Shown here in pieces: positions 7,795 through 17,390 of a stretch of 64,000 nucleotides of DNA (its first letter is position 1; every line of letters starts with the position of its first letter). The DNA comes from Sulfurospirillum diekertiae (lineage in GTDB: Bacteria; Campylobacterota; Campylobacteria; Campylobacterales; Sulfurospirillaceae), in assembly GCF_011769985.2 (NCBI RefSeq), contig NZ_CP039734.2, positions 1,240,001-1,304,000 of the forward strand. The letters run 5' to 3'. Made by a program: the position numbers and the translations under genes. The notes beneath the pieces are model-generated. The model was not told the origin of the DNA. It did not search any database and worked only from the letters and a program-made list of their open reading frames with translations.

Positions 7795-8909
7795 AATTGG
7801 GTGTCATCAAGGCCTATGTGCTCAAAGAGCTTACGGAGATTGTACGATCTCGCCTGATTATTATGGTTTATTTGTTACCTACGATGGTATTGGTGCTCTT
7901 TGGGTATGGTATTCGAATGGAAGTAACGGGTGCACGTACACTTATTATTGACAACGATCAGAGTCATTATTCACAGCTACTTGTGAGTAAGTTTGAACAC
8001 TCTAAATACTTTGATTCCACTATTGAAAAACGAGGTGAAGCCAAGGCACTTGATGAAATTCATAAAGCTAAAAGTGACATTCTCATCATCATCCCTGAGA
8101 GCTTTGAGAAGCGGCTTTTACATGGGCAATCTACCCAAATCGGTGTCTTTGTGGATGCCGCTTTCCCGATGCGAGGCTCAACAATGGAGAGTTATGTCAA
8201 AGGTGTTGTCCTAGATGCTGCCAGTCAGATGTTGGAGCGCTTAGGAGGCAATGCTCCAACGATTAGCATTAACCAGAGGACACTCTTTAACCAAGCAATG
8301 CGTGATGAAGATGCTATCGTTCCAGGACTTATTGGGCTTGTTTTACTCATTGCTCCAGCTATTTTGGCTGCCCTTTTGATCGTTAAAGAGAAAGAGCGAG
8401 GGACTATTTTTAATTTTTATGCATCACCACTTTCGAAAGGGGAGTTTATTGCGGCTAAGCTGATTCCTGTTTTTTTACTGCATTCGATCAATATTTTTAT
8501 CCTTTTTCTTTGGGCAACATATCTGTTTGAAGTGCCGTTTCGAGGTAGTTTCTTGCTCTATTGGCTCACGTCTGAGCTCTATTTGATGATTAGTCTCTCC
8601 ATTGGGATGCTGATTTCTATCGTAACCAGTACGCAAATTGTAGCGGTGGTTTTAACGGTCATTGTGACCATCATTCCTGGATTTTTGTATTCAGGTATTT
8701 TGATGCCGATCTCTTCAATGATTGGTGTTTCACGCTATGAAGCGCACATTTTTCCGGTGATGTACTACAACCATATTCTTTACGATGTCTTTTTAGTGGG
8801 AGAAGGGCTGGCTTCGTCTAAAACTGTAATGTACATTGTTATTTTGGCCTTTTATGCTTTTTTTATGCTGACTCTTGGAAGTTTTTTACTTAAAAAGGAG
8901 CTCAAATGA
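7791..8909 (+). CDS. ABC-2 type permease (YbhS/YbhR-like), first subunit
   Basis: 372 residues. One N-terminal membrane helix (about 20-40), a large periplasmic segment (about 45-175), then five helices from about 175 to the C-terminus, with the ABC-2 motif VKEKERGTIFNFYASPLSKGEF. It forms half of the inner-membrane channel. It is coupled to the ATPase upstream and the second permease downstream through 4-nt ATGA overlaps. The substrate is unknown; relatives export drugs, organic cations or hydrophobic compounds. Confidence 0.9.
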   Translation: MKLGVIKAYVLKELTEIVRSRLIIMVYLLPTMVLVLFGYGIRMEVTGARTLIIDNDQSHYSQLLVSKFEHSKYFDSTIEKRGEAKALDEIHKAKSDILIIIPESFEKRLLHGQSTQIGVFVDAAFPMRGSTMESYVKGVVLDAASQMLERLGGNAPTISINQRTLFNQAMRDEDAIVPGLIGLVLLIAPAILAALLIVKEKERGTIFNFYASPLSKGEFIAAKLIPVFLLHSINIFILFLWATYLFEVPFRGSFLLYWLTSELYLMISLSIGMLISIVTSTQIVAVVLTVIVTIIPGFLYSGILMPISSMIGVSRYEAHIFPVMYYNHILYDVFLVGEGLASSKTVMYIVILAFYAFFMLTLGSFLLKKELK

Positions 8910-9985
8910 AAATATTTTGGGCTGTTGTTGGGAAAGAGTTACTGAGCTTTATACGTTCATGGCAGTTGGTTTTTGTTGTGCTTTACGCCTTTAGTTTTGA
9001 AGTTTACATTGCTGGCAGTGGCATTGAACTTAAACCTCGTAATATTGCCGTTGGGTATATAGACAGTAGCGGAGGAGGACTCAGTCAGAAGTTTTTGAGT
9101 TACTTCCATGCGCCTGAATTTTTAGAACCCGTTTTATTTGAGTCACAAGAAAAACTCTCTCAAGCGGTATTTGATAAAGAGATCATGGTAGGCTTAGTAT
9201 TTGATGATACGTTTGAGCAAAATTTTCGTAAAAAACATGCGACTACTTTGAATGTTTTACTTGATGCCACAGCAGCATCACAAGCCTTTACAGCTCTAAG
9301 TTATTTGCAAAATATCGCGATTAATTTCACAGCACGTTCCTTTCCTGTGGAACTTGTGACCCACAAACTCTTTAATGAAAACGCCGATAACCACACTTTT
9401 ATGGCGCTGACAGAACTGCTCTCGATCACAACGCTTTTATCGGTCATTTTAACCGCCGTCGTGTTTGTGAAAGAGAAAGAGGAGGGGACATGGGACATTA
9501 TGCTTTTGATGCCAGTGAATGCAAAAATTATCATTTTAGCAAAGTCTTTTTCACAGGTGATTATTGTGATGGTGGGCATTGTTATCTCGGTGGGCTTTGT
9601 GATTTTTGGAGTGTTTAATACGCCAATTAATGGTTCGTTTTTTGCCTTTTTACTGCTCAGTTTTCTCTATGCTTTTACAGGCGCTGGTATTGGACTTTTC
9701 ATTGCAGCGATTGCTAAAGATGTCATGCAAGTCGCACAACTTGCCATCGTCATCATGCTTCCTCTCATTTTTCTCAGCGGTGCGTGGACGCCCATTTATG
9801 CGATGCATCCGTTGTTGCAGAAGTTCTCACTCATCTCGCCACTGCGGTATTACATCGAAGGAACGGAGAGTATTTTCTTTCGTGGAACACCTGTTTTGGA
9901 GCTTTACCCGTATTTCTTGGGGGTAACAGTAGTCGGGAGCGTGCTTTATTTTATTGGTTTTCGTAAGATTGGGCGATTGTTTTGA
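8906..9985 (+). CDS. ABC-2 type permease (YbhS/YbhR-like), second subunit
   Basis: 359 residues with the same topology as the preceding gene: N-terminal helix, periplasmic domain, five C-terminal helices and the motif VKEKEEGTWDIMLLMPVNAKIIILAK split by a helix turn. It is the last gene of the adaptor-ATPase-permease operon. The two permeases are paralogues and likely form a heterodimer. Confidence 0.9.
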   Translation: MKIFWAVVGKELLSFIRSWQLVFVVLYAFSFEVYIAGSGIELKPRNIAVGYIDSSGGGLSQKFLSYFHAPEFLEPVLFESQEKLSQAVFDKEIMVGLVFDDTFEQNFRKKHATTLNVLLDATAASQAFTALSYLQNIAINFTARSFPVELVTHKLFNENADNHTFMALTELLSITTLLSVILTAVVFVKEKEEGTWDIMLLMPVNAKIIILAKSFSQVIIVMVGIVISVGFVIFGVFNTPINGSFFAFLLLSFLYAFTGAGIGLFIAAIAKDVMQVAQLAIVIMLPLIFLSGAWTPIYAMHPLLQKFSLISPLRYYIEGTESIFFRGTPVLELYPYFLGVTVVGSVLYFIGFRKIGRLF

Positions 9986-10023
9986 TGTTACTGAAACTTG
10001 TCGATTACCATTGGCAGAATCTT

Positions 10024-10035
10024 TTTACATGTAAA
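10024..10035. repeat. TTTACATGTAAA palindrome between convergent genes
   Basis: Sits 2 bp from the stop of the MarC gene in the 52-bp gap between the exporter operon and marC, flanked by AATCTT and AGATT. Confidence 0.9.
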
Positions 10036-10037
10036 GA

Positions 10038-10643
10038 TTAATGTAAGAAATTTTTGATACCTGTAAAAATGAGCTGAGCTGAGAGTGCAGAAAGAACCAG
10101 TCCTGTTACTTTACTAAAGACAACAAGTCCCGTGCGCCCAATGAGCCTTTCGATATGCCCTGAGAGATACAATAATAACCCAATGCTAAAAATAGCCACT
10201 AAAAGTGCGCTTGAGCCTAAGATAAGATCTTCAAAACCATCCATATCGGCTCCCATAACCATTAAAGCACCCACGGTTCCAGGTCCTACGGTAACTGGTA
10301 TTGCCAAAGGCACAACGGCATGTTTTAAGATATCGGCTTTACATGTTGGTTCTGCATTAATGTCTTTTTGAACCAAATCAACAGCGGTTAAAAAAAGTAG
10401 AGCACCAGCTCCAATACGAAATGCATCAAGGGTAATGCCAAAGAGTTCAAAAATATATTTTCCGAAAAAAAGAATAATAAGACATGTAATAGAAATAGCC
10501 AATGTCACTTTAACTGCAAGGCGCTTTTTATCGCTCTCATCAATTCCTTTTGTCATCGACAAAAAGATGGTCGTAACAAAAAATGGTGTCATAATAAAAA
10601 AGAATTTGACATAAATTGCAAAAAAAGTTGAGAGGTGAATCAT
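10038..10643 (-). CDS. MarC family integral membrane protein
   Basis: 201 residues with six hydrophobic segments in the MarC/UPF0056 pattern: an N-terminal FIMTPFFVTTIFLSMT helix, the AFRIGAGALLFLTAVDLV helix, and a conserved AIPVTVGPGTVGALMVMG loop in the middle. It lies in the inner membrane and its function is not established (the original link to multiple antibiotic resistance was not supported). AAGGAG lies 5 nt before the ATG. It is divergent from the following hypothetical gene. Confidence 0.88.
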   Translation of the reverse strand: MIHLSTFFAIYVKFFFIMTPFFVTTIFLSMTKGIDESDKKRLAVKVTLAISITCLIILFFGKYIFELFGITLDAFRIGAGALLFLTAVDLVQKDINAEPTCKADILKHAVVPLAIPVTVGPGTVGALMVMGADMDGFEDLILGSSALLVAIFSIGLLLYLSGHIERLIGRTGLVVFSKVTGLVLSALSAQLIFTGIKNFLH

Positions 10644-10708
10644 GTATGCTCCTTAAAAAGAGTTGGCATTATAGCACTTTTTCAGTTCCTCTTTGGCAGA
10701 ATAGGGGC

Positions 10709-11314
10709 ATGAAAAAAGAGATCCTTTACCTAACCGAATACTTAGCTAAAAGTGAAAGCGAGCAAGAGCGAACTTTTTATGCACTATTGATTCAAAACCT
10801 TGCCGACTTAGAGGTGTACTCACCGACTAAATTGACACAAGCGCAGATTGCCTCTTTGATGTCACGACAAGGATTGAGCGTTCCTTCTAGTTTTAAAGAG
10901 GGAATTCAAGCACTCGATACTTTATTTGAATCATTCATTCCAAAGCCACTTCAAGAGGCAAAAAAAACTCTTTTTATGACTCTTCTTCATGCAAACTTTC
11001 CTAAAAAGAAAGGTTTTTTGAGTGTCTCTTTAGAGCTTTTTCTCTCACAACTAGAACCTGTTGAAATGAGCATCTATGAGAGCCTATTAGCCTATGTTGC
11101 TGGACTCAACCGTGCTCTTGCTCTTTTCTTTATCTTAGGTAAAGAAGATACTCAAAACTTTACACCTGAGCGTTTAGTTGCTTTTGGAGAATCTTTACAT
11201 GGTAAACTTTTAGCATTTCTTTTTAATGAAGAAGAGACGGCACTTTTGAATCAAGGTCTTAAAGAATTACTGGGTGTTTACCTCAGTTTATATGGCAAAT
11301 ATCTTTACATGTAA
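10709..11314 (+). CDS. Conserved-looking protein of unknown function
   Basis: 201 residues from ATG 10709 (AGGGGC upstream); the frame is open further 5' but would then overlap marC. The sequence is mostly helical and soluble, with several leucine-rich amphipathic helices and no cysteine, signal peptide or recognised motif. The last three residues and the stop codon are supplied by a copy of the TTTACATGTAAA palindrome. No family could be assigned. Confidence 0.65.
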   Translation: MKKEILYLTEYLAKSESEQERTFYALLIQNLADLEVYSPTKLTQAQIASLMSRQGLSVPSSFKEGIQALDTLFESFIPKPLQEAKKTLFMTLLHANFPKKKGFLSVSLELFLSQLEPVEMSIYESLLAYVAGLNRALALFFILGKEDTQNFTPERLVAFGESLHGKLLAFLFNEEETALLNQGLKELLGVYLSLYGKYLYM

Positions 11315-11315
11315 A
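11304..11315. repeat. TTTACATGTAAA palindrome forming a stop codon
   Basis: Spans the end of the upstream gene: it encodes Leu-Tyr-Met and the TAA stop. This is the only in-gene copy in the stop-bearing frame, and it is at the gene end. Confidence 0.9.
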
Positions 11316-11384
11316 TCGAAAACAGTCAATTTTAGTCTTTTGCTTACGTTATAATTGTCATTATAAATTCTAAAGGTTTAGAAA

Positions 11385-12044
11385 ATGAATGAAGAAGAAA
11401 AAGAACTCAGTTGCGCTGAATGTGGAACACTGAATTGCCATAAACATGATAGTAGATATCCTAAATTTTGTTTAACAACCAATGTTGATGAGCAGATGCT
11501 AGAAGAATCTCTTGCCTGTTATAAAGAAGAAGAGGGAATGGATCGCAAAATTGCACTGGCCGCTGCTGATATTGAAGGTAAATACTATGGACAATTAACA
11601 CGTGTTGAAGAAATATTAGCCTTTGCAAGACGCATTGGTGCAAAGAAAATTGGTATTGCATCCTGTGTTGGCTTAGCTGCCGAGTCCAAAATTTTTGCTG
11701 AGATTCTTAAAGTCAATGGATTTGATGTTTTTATGGCAATTTGTAAAGTAGGTTCTCGTGATAAATGCGATATTGGGCTTGAAGAAGAGCAAAAAATTCG
11801 CCCAAACACGTTTGAGCCGATGTGTAATCCTATTCTTCAAGCCAAATACCTCAATAAAGCAAAGACAGATCTGAATGTGATTATGGGGTTGTGTGTTGGA
11901 CATGACTCATTGTTTATCAAATATGCGAAAGCAACCACAACGTATCTTGTAGTCAAAGATCGTGTTTTGGGGCACAATCCTATTGCCGCATTGCATTTAA
12001 CACAGACGTACTATAAAAAACTTTTAACACCTAAAGCGTATTAA
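11385..12044 (+). CDS. DUF1847 cysteine-rich, probably metal-binding protein
   Basis: 219 residues. The N-terminus carries a CAECGTLNCH cluster followed by C29, suggesting a zinc or Fe-S site, then a Rossmann-like core with conserved cysteines in ASCVG, AICKVG, EPMCNP and GLCVGHD. This matches the DUF1847 family, common in anaerobes and without known function. Cytoplasmic, no signal peptide. The 70-bp gap upstream contains TTATAAT-like sequence. The family call comes from the motif pattern. Confidence 0.75.
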   Translation: MNEEEKELSCAECGTLNCHKHDSRYPKFCLTTNVDEQMLEESLACYKEEEGMDRKIALAAADIEGKYYGQLTRVEEILAFARRIGAKKIGIASCVGLAAESKIFAEILKVNGFDVFMAICKVGSRDKCDIGLEEEQKIRPNTFEPMCNPILQAKYLNKAKTDLNVIMGLCVGHDSLFIKYAKATTTYLVVKDRVLGHNPIAALHLTQTYYKKLLTPKAY

Positions 12045-12092
12045 TTGGTTATACTCTATCAATAAAGAGAATTGAAAGGCGGAAAATACAAA

Positions 12093-13472
12093 ATGTATTT
12101 TTGGATAATGATGATATTTTTCGTACCATTTTCTCTTTTTGGTGTTGAACTATCGTTAGATGAAAATACTTATCTTAAAAAACTAGGCACTGTTAACGTC
12201 TGTGTTGATCCCGATTGGGAACCTTTTGAGATGATAGATCAAAAAGGGAATTATACAGGTATTGGTGCTGATCTTTTGCATCTGGTTGCCCAACGCATTG
12301 GGCTTAAGATTACTGTTTTGCCGACAAAAGATTGGGACGAGAGTATTGCGTATTCCAAAGCAGGTAAATGTCAAATCATTAGCTTTCTCAATCAATCTCC
12401 TTACCGAGATACATGGCTTTTGTTTACAAAACCACATTTTAGTGATCCCAATGTTTTTATTACTCGAGAAGAGCACTCTTTCATTGGTGATCCTCATGAT
12501 TTGGTCAATGAAAGCATTGTTTTTCCCACAGGAACAGCGATGGAAGAGCTTGTTCGCACAGAGTATCCAAATCTCAACATTATAACCACGCACTCTGAAA
12601 TGGATGCTTTCCAACTGGTCTCCAATAAAAAAGCAGACATCGCAATGCGCTCACTCATTGTGGCAGCGTATACACTGAAAAAAGAAGGAATGTTTAATCT
12701 CAAAATTGCAGGGCAATTACCCGATTATATCAATAAAATGCACATGGGAGTCATACAAAGTGAACCGATGCTTCGGGACATTTTAGACAAAGGTATTGCA
12801 ACCATTAGTGCTGAAGATCGAGCGAATATTGTCAATAAATATGTGGCAATTAAAGCTCAAACCGTTTACGATTATAGCTTACTCTTGAAAATTGTTTTTG
12901 GGTTTATGATTTTGGGTCTATTGTTTCTATGGCGTTATTATGAGCTCAAAAAATATACTAAAGAGTTATTGTACCTTTCAGAAACAGACATTCTTACCAA
13001 AATGTACAATCGAATGAAGATCGAAAAAGAGTTGGTTATGCAAGTTGAGCGTGCTAAAGCCATGAAATATTCTTTTTCTATATTATTGATTGATTTTGAT
13101 TTTTTTAAGATCATCAATGACACCTTTGGTCATCCTATTGGTGACAAAGTCTTGATTGAAATGGCAGACCTTATTAAGCGAAGTATTCGCTCTGATGATA
13201 GGATTGGACGTTGGGGTGGAGAAGAGTTTTTAGTGCTTTGTCCACAGAGTAATGAAGATGAAGCACTAAATATTGCCAGACGTATTCAAATGGCAATTCA
13301 TACAGGTGTTTTTTCGACCCATAAACATCATACGGTTAGTATTGGTATACGAACATTAACAGATGAAGACACACCTTATACGCTAATATCACATGCTGAT
13401 GACGCACTGTATAAAGCAAAAAATACAGGTCGCGATACAATTTGTTGTTCTTCTTCTAGCACATCTATTTAA
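12093..13472 (+). CDS. Membrane diguanylate cyclase with periplasmic amino-acid-binding-type sensor
   Basis: 459 residues from ATG 12093 (AAGGCGG upstream; TTG 12072 is less likely). Order: signal or anchor (1-18), SBP_bac_3 domain sensing a ligand in the periplasm (about 30-255), one membrane helix (about 268-288), then GGDEF (about 300-455) with the catalytic GGEEF in GRWGGEEFLV. It should make cyclic di-GMP in response to a small solute such as an amino acid. No RxxD inhibition site is obvious five residues before GGEEF. The 3' end overlaps the convergent PLP protein gene by 8 nt. Confidence 0.9.
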   Translation: MYFWIMMIFFVPFSLFGVELSLDENTYLKKLGTVNVCVDPDWEPFEMIDQKGNYTGIGADLLHLVAQRIGLKITVLPTKDWDESIAYSKAGKCQIISFLNQSPYRDTWLLFTKPHFSDPNVFITREEHSFIGDPHDLVNESIVFPTGTAMEELVRTEYPNLNIITTHSEMDAFQLVSNKKADIAMRSLIVAAYTLKKEGMFNLKIAGQLPDYINKMHMGVIQSEPMLRDILDKGIATISAEDRANIVNKYVAIKAQTVYDYSLLLKIVFGFMILGLLFLWRYYELKKYTKELLYLSETDILTKMYNRMKIEKELVMQVERAKAMKYSFSILLIDFDFFKIINDTFGHPIGDKVLIEMADLIKRSIRSDDRIGRWGGEEFLVLCPQSNEDEALNIARRIQMAIHTGVFSTHKHHTVSIGIRTLTDEDTPYTLISHADDALYKAKNTGRDTICCSSSSTSI

Positions 13473-14142
13473 ATAAAATACTTCCCAAACGAATCATGTT
13501 AGAACCACAGGCAATTGCTAATTCAAAATCTCCACTCATACCCATTGAACAATATTTCGCACCATAATTTTGGAGTGATTCAAAGATTTTATGCGTGGTT
13601 TCAAAGCTCTTTTGAATAACAGCGCACTCTTCGGTATGTGCACCAATACTCATGACACCTTTAAGCTGAAGGTGTTTACATGTAAGCACGATTTGTTCAT
13701 ACACTTCGATTGCTTGCTCAGGCAGAACACCCGCTTTTTGTTCTTCATAGGCACTGTTGATTTGAAGCAGAACGTTCATGGTTTTATTCTTTACATGTAA
13801 ACGTTTGTCGATCTCTTGGGCAAGCTCTAAAGAGCTTAGAGAGTGCATCAATGATGGCTCTAAATCGATGAGTTGGTTGATTTTGTTGGTTTGTAATCGT
13901 CCTATAAAATGCCATTCAAGTGGGAGGCGTGAAAGTGCATGAACTTTGTCACTCATATCTTGAATTTTATTTTCACCAAAACAACGTTGACCTGCATGGT
14001 ACATCGCTTCAATCATAGAAGGATCAGCGCTTTTACTTGCTGCAACAATCTTAACAATCAAGTGTTGATCGACACTCAAACGCGCTTTTTCAACGCGTGT
14101 GAGAATATCATCCAAAGTATTTACAAAATTTTTAGTTTCCAT
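13465..14142 (-). CDS. YggS/PLPBP family pyridoxal-phosphate homeostasis protein
   Basis: 225 residues in an alanine racemase-like TIM barrel. The PLP lysine is in IVAASKSAD (about residue 33), followed by the family hallmark CFGENKIQD and, near the end, SMGMSGDFELAIACGSNMIRLGS with the phosphate-binding segment. The family has no enzymatic activity and keeps free PLP and amino-acid pools in balance. Its start lies inside the end of rseP (11-nt overlap). It contains one perfect and one imperfect copy of the iterated palindrome. Confidence 0.92.
   Translation of the reverse strand: METKNFVNTLDDILTRVEKARLSVDQHLIVKIVAASKSADPSMIEAMYHAGQRCFGENKIQDMSDKVHALSRLPLEWHFIGRLQTNKINQLIDLEPSLMHSLSSLELAQEIDKRLHVKNKTMNVLLQINSAYEEQKAGVLPEQAIEVYEQIVLTCKHLQLKGVMSIGAHTEECAVIQKSFETTHKIFESLQNYGAKYCSMGMSGDFELAIACGSNMIRLGSILFK
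13790..13801. repeat. TTTACATGTAAA palindrome inside the yggS-like gene
   Basis: Perfect coding copy giving Leu-His-Val-Lys on the minus strand (context RLHVKNK). A second, TTTACATGTAAG, lies 104 bp away at 13675-13686. Confidence 0.9.
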
Positions 14143-15190
14143 TGGTTAGCCTGTAAATATCATTAAAAATACTCAAAGCCATAAGGCTGAGTAAAAATAT
14201 CCATCCCATTGACGTCATAGCCGTAAGTACACGCTCACTGGGTGCTTTTTTGGTCAACATTTCGTAGGCATTAAACATAATGTGTCCACCATCAAGGGCA
14301 GGAATTGGTAAAAGATTGAGAACGCCAAGGTTAACAGAAATAAGTGCCGTCAATGCAAAAAGCGCCACAAGACCAGCAGCGCTCGCCTCTGAAGTGACTT
14401 GAACAATCGAGATGATACCCCCTAACTCTTTAGGTGAAACAACCCCTTCAATGAGTTTTTGAAGACTGGTTAAAATAAGTGTGGTTGCCTTTATGGTTTG
14501 TTCATAAGCAAATCCTGGAAGTTCACTGATGCTATAAACCATTTCAATCGTTTTACCGCTTGGGAGAACACCAATCATTTTTTTCTGTTTTGTCTCTCCA
14601 AACATATTTTTGTATTCACTAATTTTTGGTGACAAAACAATCGTTTGTACGCTTCCTGCTCGCTCAACTTTCATTTGCATTGAACCACTATTTTTTTGAA
14701 TGAGTATACTCACTTCATCCCAAGTTTCAATGAGTTCGTTATTAATCATTACAATGCGGTCATTCTCTTGGAGACCTGCTTCTAAAGCAGGGGAGTTTGG
14801 ACTAATTTTACCAATAATTGGAGCAAATTTTGTTACTCCCATCGTCCCTACAGCAAGAAAAAGCAAGAAAGCAAGTAAGAAGTTCGCAAAGGGACCTGCA
14901 AAAAGGATAATAATACGTTTCCATGGTGCTTTGGTTGTATAACTGTCAGCATCATAACTGACTTTTGTTGGATCACGATCGTCTTGTCCCTTCATCTGCA
15001 CATAGCCACCTAACGGAATGAGACTTAGACAATACTCTGTATGACCAACGATTTTTGAAAAGATCTTTTTTCCAAATCCAATGCTGAAAACTTCAACGTG
15101 AACACCAAAAAATCGAGCGGCAAGAAAATGTCCTAATTCATGAAAAAAAATGAGAAACGAGAGAACCAATATTGAGGTCAGTGTACCCAT
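14132..15190 (-). CDS. rseP: Site-2 intramembrane metalloprotease RseP
   Basis: 352 residues. Helix 1 holds the zinc motif HELGHF (about 17-22), one PDZ domain lies in the middle (about 115-200), and a late helix has the third zinc ligand in NLLPIPALDGGH. It cuts transmembrane segments of anti-sigma factors or signal peptides within the inner membrane. It has only one PDZ domain where the E. coli enzyme has two, as usual for this phylum. It overlaps yggS and touches pgsA (ATG directly at the pgsA stop). Confidence 0.92.
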   Translation of the reverse strand: MGTLTSILVLSFLIFFHELGHFLAARFFGVHVEVFSIGFGKKIFSKIVGHTEYCLSLIPLGGYVQMKGQDDRDPTKVSYDADSYTTKAPWKRIIILFAGPFANFLLAFLLFLAVGTMGVTKFAPIIGKISPNSPALEAGLQENDRIVMINNELIETWDEVSILIQKNSGSMQMKVERAGSVQTIVLSPKISEYKNMFGETKQKKMIGVLPSGKTIEMVYSISELPGFAYEQTIKATTLILTSLQKLIEGVVSPKELGGIISIVQVTSEASAAGLVALFALTALISVNLGVLNLLPIPALDGGHIMFNAYEMLTKKAPSERVLTAMTSMGWIFLLSLMALSIFNDIYRLTNGN

Positions 15191-15732
15191 CAGTTGCTCT
15201 CTATTTTTGTGTAGCCAATGATATATTCATAACCAGAGTACAATGTAAGTCCAACAGCAACCCATAAAAGTAACTCAGCATAAGGCCAGTTCATCATTAA
15301 AAAGCCAATGGCAATCATCTGAAAAACAGTTTTGACTTTACCCGCCATACTCGCAGCAATATTCTTACCTTCACCCATTGCCGCTACACGAAGTCCTGTA
15401 ATAAAAAATTCACGTGTTAGGATAAGAAAAATGGCCCAAGGGTTAGCCCGATCAATCATCATCAGTCCCAAAAATGCCGCTAAGGTAAGCATTTTATCAG
15501 CAAGTGGATCAAGAATAGCACCCAGTTGTGTTTTCTGATTCCAATTACGTGCAATATAGCCATCAAAAAAATCTGTTGCGCTCGCAATAACAAAAATAAG
15601 TGCAGCAAAGTAATCTAACCAACTTACATGTAAGCCCTTAAACAAGGGTAAATCACGATTGACTAAAAGAATAAACATAAGGGGTGCTAAGCCAATACGC
15701 ATAGAGGCTAGAAGGTTTGGAAGATTCATCAT
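15190..15732 (-). CDS. pgsA: CDP-diacylglycerol--glycerol-3-phosphate 3-phosphatidyltransferase
   Basis: 180 residues, inner membrane. The CDP-alcohol phosphotransferase motif is complete: DFFDGYIAR, eight residues, GAILDPLADK. The enzyme makes phosphatidylglycerol phosphate for phospholipid synthesis. The start is one of two adjacent ATGs that overlap the stop of the upstream enoyl reductase gene. About four to five membrane helices. It contains CTTACATGTAAG at 15623-15634. Confidence 0.92.
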   Translation of the reverse strand: MMNLPNLLASMRIGLAPLMFILLVNRDLPLFKGLHVSWLDYFAALIFVIASATDFFDGYIARNWNQKTQLGAILDPLADKMLTLAAFLGLMMIDRANPWAIFLILTREFFITGLRVAAMGEGKNIAASMAGKVKTVFQMIAIGFLMMNWPYAELLLWVAVGLTLYSGYEYIIGYTKIESN

Positions 15733-16496
15733 TTAAACGTTGTACCACCATCAATCAGCATGGTGTGCCCTGTAATCCATGATGCCTTATCTGAACAAAG
15801 GAATAAACAAGCTCCAGCTAAGTCTTGTGGTTGCCCCATACGACCTAAAGGTGAAAGTTTAGCGGTGATATCACGAACCTCTTCATAGTTAGTAAAAGCT
15901 CTTAAAGCATCGGTTTCGATAGGCCCACCACTCACAGCATTGACACGAATACCTTTACAACCAAGTTCCGCTGCAGCATAACGAACCATTGTCTCAACAG
16001 CCGCTTTTGCGGTACCATGACCTGCATAATTTTCAATATAAACGAGATTTCCAGTAGATGAAAGAGAGATAATACTTCCCCCTCCAATTTTTTCCATACG
16101 TTTAGCCGCTTCTTGTGCACCCACGACAAAAGCATTGACCGTTGCTGTAAAGATGTTGTTAATACCACGAGGTTTAAGTTTCATAAACTTGGTATATCCA
16201 CCCACAACTGGTCGACCAGAAATGATCGCGTTAGAGATAAAAAAGTCTACACGATCAAAATCTTTGTCAATTTCCAAGAAAAGATCTTTATAGGTCTCTG
16301 GTTCTAAAATATTGAGAGGATATGCTTTGGCTTTAATGCCAAATTTTTCTTCTAAATCTTTCACTTGCTCTTGTGCTAACGCTTCATTTGAATTGTACGT
16401 AAATGCAATATTCACACCTGCTTGGGCAAATTCATGAACAATGGCTTGACCGATACCTCTGGTACCGCCGCTAATGACAAGTGTTTTTCCCTTCAT
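15729..16496 (-). CDS. Enoyl-ACP reductase of the FabL type (SDR)
   Basis: 255-residue short-chain dehydrogenase. NADPH site GGTRGIGQA (about 10-18). The catalytic pair is Tyr-x6-Lys (YAGHGTAK), the spacing of enoyl-ACP reductases, not the Tyr-x3-Lys of ordinary SDRs. The segment NAVSGGPIETDALRAF closely follows the FabL pattern of Bacillus. It would reduce enoyl-ACP in fatty acid elongation. Its place between dapA and pgsA suggests envelope supply. TAATG overlap with dapA. Substrate is inferred from motifs; a different carbonyl reductase is possible. Confidence 0.75.
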   Translation of the reverse strand: MKGKTLVISGGTRGIGQAIVHEFAQAGVNIAFTYNSNEALAQEQVKDLEEKFGIKAKAYPLNILEPETYKDLFLEIDKDFDRVDFFISNAIISGRPVVGGYTKFMKLKPRGINNIFTATVNAFVVGAQEAAKRMEKIGGGSIISLSSTGNLVYIENYAGHGTAKAAVETMVRYAAAELGCKGIRVNAVSGGPIETDALRAFTNYEEVRDITAKLSPLGRMGQPQDLAGACLFLCSDKASWITGHTMLIDGGTTFK

Positions 16497-17389
16497 TAAA
16501 ATCCTTTAATCGTATATTTTTTAAGTGTATTTTCAATGCGTTTCATATTGTCGTTGCTTGGAGCACACAGAGGCAAACGATATTCCAGTGTTTCAAGCAA
16601 ACCAGCAATATACATTGCCGCTTTTATAGGAATAGGATTACTTTCGCAGAAAAGTGTTTTATTGATCTCATACAGTGAATCATTAATGGCTTTTGCCCCA
16701 TGAAAATCACCTTTAAGCGCTAAGTGTGTAAGCTCTGCAATTTGGTCAGGTAGAATATTTGATGTGACGGAAATTACACCTGAGCCTCCATTGGAAAGAA
16801 TAGGGTAATTGATCGCATCTTCACCGCTAAAGACAGAGAGTTGCGGCTGATGTGCGAGTAAATCTACACAACGATCAATCGAGCCTGTTGCCTCTTTGAC
16901 ACCAAAAATATTAGGACAAGCACCAAAAAGTCTAAAGATGGTATCGGGGAGTAAATCACATCCTGTACGTCCTGGGACATTGTACAACAACACAGGAATA
17001 TCAACAGAACCTGCAATCGCTTTATAATGTTGAAAAAGACCTTCTTGTGTTGGTTTGTTATAGTATGGTGTTACAGAAAGAATAGCATGCGCTCCATGTG
17101 CTTGTGCAAATTTAGCCAATCCAATGGCTTCATGGGTTGCATTACTTCCAGCGCCTGCAAGAACTTTGACAGCACTATGTGAGCAAACATCGACTGCTAT
17201 TTCAATACAACGGCGGTGTTCATCATGATCTAGTGTTGCACTTTCACCTGTTGTTCCAACAGGGACAACAACATCTATGCCATTTTTAATCTGTCTTTCT
17301 ATGAGTTTTGCATATTGAACTTCATCGAGTTTTCCATTTTTAAAGGGTGTGATAAGAGCGGTCATCGCTCCTTGTAACGCCTGTTGCAT
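16496..17389 (-). CDS. dapA: 4-hydroxy-tetrahydrodipicolinate synthase
   Basis: 297-residue TIM-barrel enzyme that condenses pyruvate with aspartate semialdehyde, the first step toward diaminopimelate and lysine. Visible residues: GTTGESATL (pyruvate-binding Thr pair), Tyr in [10 protein letters not shown], and the Schiff-base Lys in FGVKEATGS. It lies in a minus-strand operon, 1 nt after the M16 protease gene and overlapping the enoyl reductase gene. Confidence 0.95.
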   Translation of the reverse strand: MQQALQGAMTALITPFKNGKLDEVQYAKLIERQIKNGIDVVVPVGTTGESATLDHDEHRRCIEIAVDVCSHSAVKVLAGAGSNATHEAIGLAKFAQAHGAHAILSVTPYYNKPTQEGLFQHYKAIAGSVDIPVLLYNVPGRTGCDLLPDTIFRLFGACPNIFGVKEATGSIDRCVDLLAHQPQLSVFSGEDAINYPILSNGGSGVISVTSNILPDQIAELTHLALKGDFHGAKAINDSLYEINKTLFCESNPIPIKAAMYIAGLLETLEYRLPLCAPSNDNMKRIENTLKKYTIKGF

Positions 17390-17390
17390 T

